Shown: positions 1 to 5,156 of the stretch, piece by piece
Layout of the letters: every line of letters begins with the position of its first letter
Position numbering within the stretch: position 1 is the first letter of the stretch
DNA from: Flavobacteriales bacterium
GTDB lineage: Bacteria; Bacteroidota; Bacteroidia; UBA10329
Assembly (NCBI GenBank): GCA_003456455.1
Contig: DMRV01000018.1
Coordinates: forward strand, 1-5,156
DNA length: 5,156 bases
Direction: 5' to 3'
The notes under the pieces: model-generated
Database searches by the model: none
Told to the model about the DNA's origin: nothing
Seen by the model: the letters and a program-made list of their open reading frames with translations, nothing else
Program-made: the position numbers and the translations under genes

Positions 1-981
1 CATGTAGGTTGCACCATACTTGTCTCCCGAAAGTGATGAACGCTTACTACCAGCACCGCTTACCAAATAATGGTTCTCGTCTTTTTTAAGGTATTGCAGA
101 TTATGGTCGTGTCCAGAAACGTAAACTAAGTTCTCATACTTGTTAAGGACTTTTAAAATTCTATTTCTGATACGCCTATACCTTGGTTGTGGAATGTCCT
201 GCACCAGTGCCCTATTTAATCCAATGAGTCCGAAAAGCTGAAAAGGCGGTACCCAATTGAAGATGAAACGAAACGGTTGTTTTGGGCTTCCGTGATGCCC
301 GTTACTGTACATGGGATGATGTGCAGTAATCATCGTAAGTTTTCCATCCGATACTGATTGGGAAATAAGCGTGTCAAGACGGTCTAAGAATCGCTGTTCC
401 ATTCTTCGTTTATTCAACCCATATTCAGTCGGAACTTTATGAAAGAATTGATCTTGTAGCCACCACTGTAAATCAATGGCAATTACGTTTAAACCGTGCT
501 CTTCTACCGATTCAAGTGTTGGTCCGGGCAATCCACCTTTTGGCATAAAAACATGTCCTGAATCATTCTTGATAGAATTATTATGAGCGTAATACGACTC
601 TACAAAACCAGCTTCTTTTTGCACAAGCCAATGCCCTTGCCAGCGCCCTGCCTTCCAATCATGATTTCCTGGAACCCAAAAAACATGACCCGTGTGCCCT
701 TTGGTTCGCTCCAACTGCGAAAGCAGCTTCATCTCGGAAAGATGCTTCTTTTTGTTGCCTTCTTTTCCTTCTAATCCCGCAGGGTAGATGTTGTCGCCAA
801 GAAAAATAACCGTGCTATTCTTATTGCTATCTAGCTCTTCTTCTAGCATAAGAAGTGCTGGCCCTGGAAGGGTGTCTTTACCAGCATCGCCAATAAGATA
901 TATCGAATGCTTAACGTTTTGTGCTTGAACTGCACAGCTAATCGTTGAGATTAGAAATATTAGAAACAAGTTTTTATTCAC
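1..981 (-). CDS. Exported calcineurin-like metallophosphoesterase, N-terminal 327 residues (3' end beyond window)
   Basis: The reading frame is open from a GTG at 981 to the left edge, giving 327 codons with no stop. The five metallophosphoesterase metal-site blocks are present in order: GDAG (residues 31-34), GDNIYP (62-67), GNHDW (105-109), AHHPMY (220-225) and GHDHN (290-294). Family knowledge says these Asp, Asn and His residues hold a two-metal centre that hydrolyses phosphate esters; the substrate cannot be read from sequence. Residues 1-20 form a hydrophobic signal peptide, with likely cleavage after VQA (20). A Cys at 16 (TISC) makes a lipoprotein possible but the lipobox is poor. GTG is the only reasonable start because a TAA lies two codons upstream in frame; it overlaps the end of the preceding gene by 8 bases, so it is probably co-translated with it. 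Similar Bacteroidota proteins are often about 1200 residues with a C-terminal BamA/D15-type barrel; that part, if present, is off the window (inference). Confidence 0.9.
   Translation of the reverse strand, partial: MNKNLFLIFLISTISCAVQAQNVKHSIYLIGDAGKDTLPGPALLMLEEELDSNKNSTVIFLGDNIYPAGLEGKEGNKKKHLSEMKLLSQLERTKGHTGHVFWVPGNHDWKAGRWQGHWLVQKEAGFVESYYAHNNSIKNDSGHVFMPKGGLPGPTLESVEEHGLNVIAIDLQWWLQDQFFHKVPTEYGLNKRRMEQRFLDRLDTLISQSVSDGKLTMITAHHPMYSNGHHGSPKQPFRFIFNWVPPFQLFGLIGLNRALVQDIPQPRYRRIRNRILKVLNKYENLVYVSGHDHNLQYLKKDENHYLVSGAGSKRSSLSGDKYGATYM
974..981 (-). other. GTGAATAA overlap between the OmpA-family gene and the metallophosphoesterase
   Basis: On the minus strand these eight bases hold the GTG start of the metallophosphoesterase and, one frame away, the last Glu codon and TAA stop of the OmpA-family gene. 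The signal peptide and lack of other upstream starts make the GTG secure. It is the second overlapping non-ATG start in the same operon and again suggests translational coupling (inference). Confidence 0.75.
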
Positions 982-2902
982 CGCTTAATACTTTGAATTC
1001 TGTTCTTCGATTCTTTGCCCTTCCCTCAGGCGTTTCGTTAGTGTCAACTGGTTGCTCTTCGCCATATCCTTTAAACTGAATTCGGCCTTCTGAAATGGCG
1101 TGGTCAATGAGATACTGACGTACCGATTTAGAACGATTTTCAGAAAGAAGTTGATTGCTTTCGGGTTTTCCAACGTTATCTGTGTGACCTCCAATTTCTA
1201 TATGAATAGTGGAGTTGTTGTTCATGAAAGCAACGAGTTTGTCTAGCTCTACAGTAGATTCTGGAAGTAGTTCAAACGATGCAGTCTCAAAGAAAATATT
1301 CTTGAGAACCACTTTCTCCCCAAACTTGATTGGCTGCAATTCCACATCCATCCTGTAAGGCTTGGTAATATCTTGTTGTTTTGGAAGCGAGAAGTGCTCT
1401 GAATAGAAAAGGTAGTTGTCTTTGGATACATTCAAAGCATATTCATGATCTACGGGTAATGTGACCAAAAACTTGCCATCAATTTGGTCAGAACTAGACT
1501 CGATAACCACTTCGGAAGTGGCAAGGTCAATCAACTCAAATTTGGCGCCCAATGGCCTTCCGGTTTCCTTGTCTTTTACTTTTCCTTTTACGTATGTTAC
1601 ACGTGTTGGACGTGCTTCCTCATAAAGTTTAAAAGAATAGAGGTCGAGTTTGCCGTAACCACCTTTTCTGTCCGAACTGAAGTAGGCGTTTTCTCCACTG
1701 GCGGCCACAAAAAGACCCTGTTCATCATTCCAAGTATTTATGGGATAACCAAGGTTTTTAGGTTCAGACCAATTTCCATCAGCGTCTTTTCTGGTAACGT
1801 AAATATCTTTTTCACCCATTCCAACGTGTCCGTTAGAAGTGAAGTAAAGCGTTTTTCCGTCAGGATGAATAAAAGGCGTTTCCTCCGAAAAAGGCGTGTT
1901 GATTTTATCTCCCAAATTCCTCGGAACGGTCCATTCGTTATTTGGAGCAAGCTGCGTAACCCAAATATCCATTCCGCCAGCCCCACCGCTACGGTTACTT
2001 GCAAAATAGAGGGTTTTTCCATCCGCAGAAACACTTGGCTGACTTTCCCATTTTGAAGTGTTTGCAGGGCTACCGATGTTTCGCGGCATTCCCCATTTAC
2101 TGCCGTTACGGAAAGCGTGATAAATATCGCAACTACCTTTTCCGGATTTCCGGTTACAACCTATAAAGAATAACTGTTGTCCATCAGCTGTAATAGTTTG
2201 AGCTCCTTCGTTATCAGAGGTGTTTATTGGTTCGCCTAAGTTTCTTGCGCGTGCCCAGCTACCATCTTCCGAAGCTATACTTACGTAAAAATCTTCTTGG
2301 TAATCGCCTCGCTGCGAACGTTGATTTCGCGTGAAAACGAGCGTTTGTTCATCGGCAGTAAGTACAGGAAAATATTCATACTGATCGGTATTTACAGATT
2401 CCCCTAAATTTTTCGGTTCAAACGGAACGGGCTTCTTTTTTACTACGGCACCGAACTCCGCGTTTTTCATATATCGCTCCGCTTTTTCTCTTATTTGCGG
2501 GTTGACACGCTTTTTGGTCATAAAAACCTTGTAATTGGAAAGAGCCGATTCGTAATCACCAGTTTTAAACTGAACATCTGCCAGTTGCTTGTAAGAGGTG
2601 GATAGAAAATCAGGGTCTAAATCAACCACTTTCTGGTAAGATGCGATGGCGTTCTGAAAATCTCCCACATCCGCGTAACAATCGCCCGAAACAGTGTATG
2701 CCTCCACAAAATTCTCATCAGCCTTAATGGCTTTTTCCAGAATTTCTAATGCCTCAGCATTGCGCTTGGCACTGTAATACTTTAAGGCTTCTTCAAAAAG
2801 TTTAATGGCCTTTTTAGATTTGGTTGTGTATTCGCGCTGAGCCATGCTTTCTGTGGAGAAAACCAAGCAGATGGCAACTAATATGATAGTCAGATACCTC
2901 AA
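974..2902 (-). CDS. PorE-like OmpA-family protein: TPR, five PD40 repeats, regulatory-like domain, OmpA C-terminal domain
   Basis: This 642-residue envelope protein has a signal peptide (residues 1-22, ending SMAQ) with no lipobox Cys at the cleavage site. TPR-type helices cover about 28-150. Five beta-propeller PD40 units follow, each opening with an N-[LI]-G...NT linker at 165, 221, 275, 329 and 383 and continuing to a DG-x-x-LYF-type strand. A carboxypeptidase-regulatory-like beta domain (about 436-522, KGKVKDKETGRPL) comes next, then an OmpA C-terminal domain (about 530-640) with GGHTD (571-575) and LSENR (586-590). D575 and R590 match in spacing the peptidoglycan-binding Asp and Arg of E. 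coli OmpA. This order matches PorE (PG1058) of the type IX secretion system, which links the machine to peptidoglycan, but Bacteroidota have many paralogs, so orthology is unproven. The start is a TTG overlapping the queE stop (TTGA); only this start keeps the signal peptide, and a TAA lies six codons upstream. Confidence 0.93.
   Translation of the reverse strand: MRYLTIILVAICLVFSTESMAQREYTTKSKKAIKLFEEALKYYSAKRNAEALEILEKAIKADENFVEAYTVSGDCYADVGDFQNAIASYQKVVDLDPDFLSTSYKQLADVQFKTGDYESALSNYKVFMTKKRVNPQIREKAERYMKNAEFGAVVKKKPVPFEPKNLGESVNTDQYEYFPVLTADEQTLVFTRNQRSQRGDYQEDFYVSIASEDGSWARARNLGEPINTSDNEGAQTITADGQQLFFIGCNRKSGKGSCDIYHAFRNGSKWGMPRNIGSPANTSKWESQPSVSADGKTLYFASNRSGGAGGMDIWVTQLAPNNEWTVPRNLGDKINTPFSEETPFIHPDGKTLYFTSNGHVGMGEKDIYVTRKDADGNWSEPKNLGYPINTWNDEQGLFVAASGENAYFSSDRKGGYGKLDLYSFKLYEEARPTRVTYVKGKVKDKETGRPLGAKFELIDLATSEVVIESSSDQIDGKFLVTLPVDHEYALNVSKDNYLFYSEHFSLPKQQDITKPYRMDVELQPIKFGEKVVLKNIFFETASFELLPESTVELDKLVAFMNNNSTIHIEIGGHTDNVGKPESNQLLSENRSKSVRQYLIDHAISEGRIQFKGYGEEQPVDTNETPEGRAKNRRTEFKVLSGE
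2899..2902 (-). other. TTGA start/stop overlap between queE and the OmpA-family gene
   Basis: On the minus strand the four bases TTGA contain the TTG start of the OmpA-family gene and the TGA stop of queE. No Shine-Dalgarno-like purine run precedes the TTG. The arrangement is the TTG equivalent of the common ATGA overlap and implies that ribosomes ending queE restart on the next gene. That it works this way is inference; the overlap itself is read directly. Confidence 0.8.
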
Positions 2903-3546
2903 GGGATATTCATGTATTTATGCGTCTGAATGGAAATATTCCATCTAGGGTTCTTCATTACGTAATCTACAATTAGCGGCATCATTTCTTCTCGTTTACT
3001 CCACTCGGGTTGAAGATAGAGCACGCAATTTTCAGAAACCTTGGCAGCATGTTCATTAGCCCATTCAAAATCATGCCTATTATAAACAATCACCTTTAAT
3101 TCGTTAGCTAACTTGTAGTATTCGGCCTTTGGCGGGGCATTTTTTTTGGGAGACAAACAAACCCAATCAAACTTGCCGGAAAATGGATGTGCACCCGAAG
3201 TTTCTACATGAATCTGAATTCCTTTTTCTGACAATGTGTTGGTCAGTTTAGATAGGTTGAAAATGAGTGGTTCTCCTCCAGTCACTACAACAACTTTAGA
3301 TGGCTGTTCATCCGCGTTTGCCACAACTTGGTCAATTTCAATAAGTGGATGAATAGATGCATCCCAACTTTCCTTTACATCGCACCAATGACAACCCACA
3401 TCGCAGCCGCCAATGCGTACAAAATATGCTGCTTTTCCTGTATGAAATCCTTCGCCCTGAATAGTGTAGAACTCCTCCATAATGGGAAGTGCTTTTCCAT
3501 CAGTCAATAAAGATGACATCTGCTCCGTAAGTCCGCTGACTTTCAT
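2899..3546 (-). CDS. queE: 7-carboxy-7-deazaguanine synthase (radical SAM, queuosine pathway)
   Basis: This enzyme converts 6-carboxy-tetrahydropterin to 7-carboxy-7-deazaguanine, a step toward preQ0 and queuosine in tRNA, in the cytoplasm. The 215-residue protein carries the QueE entry motif EEFYTIQGEG (24-33), the radical-SAM cluster motif CX3CX2C (C48, C52, C55), the SAM-binding TGGEP (89-93), a HVETSG strand (113-118) and the usual Bacteroidota C-terminus HKYMNIP. Length and ends look complete. I chose the ATG at 3546. A longer frame from a TTG at 3570 would add eight residues, but those codons contain a TAnnTTTG promoter box and do not look like family sequence. The Thr that normally follows Cys-Asp after the third cluster Cys is Val here (CDVKES). 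The gene is first in a three-gene minus-strand run, and its TGA overlaps the next start. No other queuosine genes are in the window. Confidence 0.95.
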   Translation of the reverse strand: MKVSGLTEQMSSLLTDGKALPIMEEFYTIQGEGFHTGKAAYFVRIGGCDVGCHWCDVKESWDASIHPLIEIDQVVANADEQPSKVVVVTGGEPLIFNLSKLTNTLSEKGIQIHVETSGAHPFSGKFDWVCLSPKKNAPPKAEYYKLANELKVIVYNRHDFEWANEHAAKVSENCVLYLQPEWSKREEMMPLIVDYVMKNPRWNISIQTHKYMNIP

Positions 3547-3665
3547 TCCGCAAAAGTATCCATTAACCAAACGCTAGCTAAATCGAATTATACAGGAACT
3601 TTTTTTTAAAAATGCCGTATTCCCTGCAACAAAGCCGAATTGTCCTCAACTAAACCCCTACCTAA
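3547..3665. promoter_or_regulatory. Divergent intergenic region between queE and the SiaB-family gene
   Basis: This 119-base gap separates genes reading away from each other, so it should carry both promoters. On the queE side is the TACTTTTG box. Near the middle is an AT tract of eight T followed by five A (3600-3612), of the sort that bends DNA or acts as an upstream promoter element. A small GCTAGC palindrome lies at 3573-3578. I found no convincing -7 box for the plus-strand gene, no terminator hairpin and no small ORF. Confidence 0.55.
3551..3558 (-). promoter_or_regulatory. Probable Bacteroidota -7 promoter box for the queE operon
   Basis: The minus strand reads TACTTTTG, a full match to the Bacteroidota -7 consensus TAnnTTTG. 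It ends four bases before the queE ATG at 3546, so transcription would begin at or a couple of bases before the start codon, giving a leaderless or nearly leaderless mRNA. The -33 element is weak: TTTAG lies 19 bases upstream (3578-3582) instead of a clear TTTG. The box is seen; its use is inferred. Confidence 0.5.
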
Positions 3666-4217
3666 TTGAGTTACGTTGACCAATATTTTGACATCGACCG
3701 AATGATGTCGGAAAATGAGTTGCTCTTAGCTTATCGTGATCATATCACGGATGCTGCGGTTCAGCAGCTTCTTTCCATTACAGAAATGAAGTTGCTTCAA
3801 AGTGGTGAAGAGAAGAAACTCAGAAAACGTGTTTTTAACATACTGGTAGAGTGTTTACAGAACATTGTAAATCATGCTGATGTAGATACCTCAAAGGATA
3901 AAGATGTGGCTAGTTTGCTATTGATGGGTAGACATAAAGATGATATTTTCATCATCACTGGAAATAAGATTCTGAACTCAAAAGTTCCTTCCTTAAAGAA
4001 GAAAATTGCTGAAATAAATGCAATGGATCATAACGATATGAGGGAGATTTACAGTAATAAATTGGGAGAGTCAACCTACTCTGCAAAAGGAGGGGCAGGA
4101 CTTGGTCTGCTGGACATTTACAAAAGAAGCGGCAGTAAACTGGAATATAATATTGACCCCGTTGATGAGGAGATAAGCTTCTTGAGCTTGCATATTACTG
4201 TAACTCCCGATAGCTGA
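3666..4217 (+). CDS. SiaB-family serine protein kinase (HATPase fold, DUF6272-type)
   Basis: The 183-residue soluble protein has no signal peptide or membrane segment. It shows an HATPase-like core: an N-box ECLQNIVNHAD (62-72) with E62, N66 and H70, a following ITGNKI strand (97-102), and a Gly-rich ATP lid KGGAGLGL (141-148). The pattern and length match the SiaB family, whose Pseudomonas member phosphorylates a serine on SiaC to control cyclic-di-GMP synthesis by SiaD, with SiaA as the opposing phosphatase. None of those partners is in this window, so its target is unknown. The start is uncertain. A TTG at 3666, directly after an in-frame TAA, gives the full family-like N-terminus (SYVDQYF); the first ATG is at 3702 and would remove twelve residues. 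No Shine-Dalgarno sequence is visible. A glucosidase gene follows after 31 bases on the same strand. The family call is confident; the role is inference. Confidence 0.85.
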   Translation: MSYVDQYFDIDRMMSENELLLAYRDHITDAAVQQLLSITEMKLLQSGEEKKLRKRVFNILVECLQNIVNHADVDTSKDKDVASLLLMGRHKDDIFIITGNKILNSKVPSLKKKIAEINAMDHNDMREIYSNKLGESTYSAKGGAGLGLLDIYKRSGSKLEYNIDPVDEEISFLSLHITVTPDS

Positions 4218-4226
4218 ATTGCAATT
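4217..4226. promoter_or_regulatory. AATTGCAATT palindrome upstream of the GH13 gene (possible operator)
   Basis: A perfect 10-base palindrome starts at the last base of the SiaB-family stop codon and sits in the 31-base gap before the glucosidase gene. It is about ten bases upstream of the possible -7 box, a place where a repressor could bind. It is AT-rich and short, so chance occurrence is quite possible. It is not a terminator: the stem has no GC strength and no T run follows. Confidence 0.2.
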
Positions 4227-4235
4227 TAGGTAGCG

Positions 4236-4243
4236 TAATTTCG
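4236..4243 (+). promoter_or_regulatory. Possible -7 promoter box for the GH13 gene
   Basis: TAATTTCG differs at one position from the Bacteroidota -7 consensus TAnnTTTG and ends five bases before the ATG at 4249. If used, the mRNA would again be nearly leaderless. The -33 region is not convincing: a TTG at 4219-4221 is only 14 bases away. Read-through from the upstream gene is an equally good explanation of expression. Confidence 0.3.
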
Positions 4244-4248
4244 ACCTG

Positions 4249-5156
4249 ATGTTACGGCTGATAATCTTTCCTCTTCTTTCTATTATACTTTTCTTGAGCA
4301 CTGTTGTTCATGCTCAAACGTCTCATCAAGATTGGTGGAAATCAACTACTGTTTATCAGATTTATCCACGCTCGTTTTATGATACTGATGGCGATGGATT
4401 AGGCGATTTGAATGGGATAATTCAGAAGCTAGACTACATAAAGGCTCTAGGTTTTGAATCGATTTGGATATCGCCATTTTTTGCAAGTCCACAGCGAGAT
4501 TTTGGTTACGACATAAGTGATTATACCGCCATTGCGCCAGAATATGGTGATATGGAAACATGTATGAGACTGATTGAAGAAGTTCATGCAAGAGACATGA
4601 GAATTGTCTTTGATTTGGTGATGAATCATACATCAGACGAACACGATTGGTTTAAGGAATCGTCATCAAATAGAGACAACCCCAAAGCAGATTGGTATGT
4701 CTGGAAAGACGGAAAAGGCAACAAGGGGCAGAAACCGCCTAATAACTGGAAAGCAACAATAGGAGGGAGTGGTTGGCATTGGCATGAAGGTCGCAAGCAA
4801 TTCTATTGGGCTTCGTTTTTAGACTTTCAGCCGGATTTGAATTATAGTAATCCGGAGGTGAAAAATGCCATGCTAGATGTAGCTAGACATTGGCTCAGCA
4901 AAGGAGTGGACGGCTTTAGACTAGACATTTTTAACTCCATATACGAGGACACTTCGTTCCACAACAACCCTGGTAGTTTGAAGATAGTGCCATCTGAGGA
5001 ATCGCCTGATGGCTTCTTTCAGAAAATGAAATACAACGTAAATCAAGAGGAGAGTTTTGAGTTTGCTACGGAATTACGATCTCTTGTAGATTCATTTCAG
5101 AACCCTAGCAGATTTGTTGTTGGAGAGGTGTTTGGTGATGTGGAGACGACCAAGAA
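4249..5156 (+). CDS. Exported GH13 alpha-glucosidase/alpha-amylase-family enzyme, N-terminal 302 residues (3' end beyond window)
   Basis: This glycoside hydrolase family 13 enzyme should cleave alpha-glucosidic bonds in malto- or isomalto-oligosaccharides. Residues 1-22 are a signal peptide (cleavage likely after VHA), placing it in the periplasm or beyond. The catalytic barrel begins at about 33 with TVYQIYPRSF, followed by the calcium-loop DTDGDGLGD (45-53), GYDISDY (86-92), region I DLVMNH (122-127), region II GFRLD with the nucleophile D226, and region III VGEVF with the acid/base E293. Region IV and the C-terminal beta domain lie beyond the edge. Overall it resembles oligo-1,6-glucosidase and alpha-glucosidase subfamilies. 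The residue after the nucleophile is Ile227, close to the Val typical of alpha-1,6-acting enzymes and unlike the Ala of alpha-1,4-glucosidases, but specificity is not settled by this alone. The ATG is the only start that gives a clean signal peptide; an in-frame TAG lies six codons upstream. Confidence 0.92.
   Translation, partial: MLRLIIFPLLSIILFLSTVVHAQTSHQDWWKSTTVYQIYPRSFYDTDGDGLGDLNGIIQKLDYIKALGFESIWISPFFASPQRDFGYDISDYTAIAPEYGDMETCMRLIEEVHARDMRIVFDLVMNHTSDEHDWFKESSSNRDNPKADWYVWKDGKGNKGQKPPNNWKATIGGSGWHWHEGRKQFYWASFLDFQPDLNYSNPEVKNAMLDVARHWLSKGVDGFRLDIFNSIYEDTSFHNNPGSLKIVPSEESPDGFFQKMKYNVNQEESFEFATELRSLVDSFQNPSRFVVGEVFGDVETTK

Noticed and set aside
583..774. A 63-residue open frame on the plus strand
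   Set aside because: It is antisense to the metallophosphoesterase around its GNHD motif and has no features of its own.
1484..2056. A 190-residue open frame on the plus strand
   Set aside because: It lies wholly antisense to the PD40 repeat region of the OmpA-family gene, shows no recognisable domain, and is explained by the codon pattern of the real gene.
3546..3570. Longer queE frame starting at TTG 3570
   Set aside because: The extra eight residues do not resemble the QueE N-terminus and cover a consensus promoter box; the ATG at 3546 is better.
3600..3612. T8A5 run as a terminator
   Set aside because: No GC-rich stem lies next to it, and it sits between divergent genes where no transcript needs to end.
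3735..3768. Two adjacent inverted repeats, CGTGAT-cat-ATCACG and GCTGC-N6-GCAGC
   Set aside because: They lie inside the SiaB-family coding region with no T run after them. The stems are short, so they are not a terminator, and a regulatory role has no support beyond the symmetry.
4346..4633. Minus-strand open frames of 95 and 60 residues
   Set aside because: They are antisense to the catalytic barrel of the GH13 gene, whose motifs fix the true reading frame.

Overview
The window looks like a piece of a Bacteroidota (Bacteroidetes) chromosome, probably from the Flavobacteriales or a related group. The evidence is the AT-leaning composition, an envelope protein with TPR, PD40, regulatory-like and OmpA domains (the architecture of the type IX secretion protein PorE), a SiaB-family kinase of the type common in this phylum, Bacteroidota-like -7 promoter boxes (TAnnTTTG), and no visible Shine-Dalgarno sequences. 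No phage, IS, CRISPR, tRNA or rRNA sequence was recognised, and the region is almost fully coding.

Left arm, minus strand (about 3546 down to 1): three tightly packed genes read right to left. queE (7-carboxy-7-deazaguanine synthase) is followed by a 642-residue PorE-like OmpA protein and then an exported metallophosphoesterase that runs off the left edge. The junctions overlap: TTGA between queE and the ompA-type gene, and an 8-base overlap GTGAATAA between the ompA-type gene and the phosphoesterase. Both downstream genes start with non-ATG codons. This suggests one operon with translational coupling. A good TAnnTTTG box lies four bases upstream of the queE ATG, which suggests a nearly leaderless mRNA.

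Middle, 3547-3665: a 119-base divergent intergenic region with an AT-rich T8A5 tract.

Right arm, plus strand (3666 to 5156): a SiaB-family serine kinase gene with a probable TTG start, then, after a 31-base gap, a secreted GH13 alpha-glucosidase/alpha-amylase-type enzyme cut by the right edge. The short gap has an AATTGCAATT palindrome and a TAATTTCG box just before the glucosidase ATG, so that gene may have its own promoter.

Functionally the left arm mixes a tRNA-modification enzyme (queuosine pathway) with two envelope genes. The right arm pairs a regulatory kinase with a periplasmic or exported sugar hydrolase. No wholly new system is evident. The most interesting points are the orphan SiaB kinase, the PorE-like protein in an operon with queE and a phosphoesterase, and the run of non-ATG, overlapping or leaderless starts.
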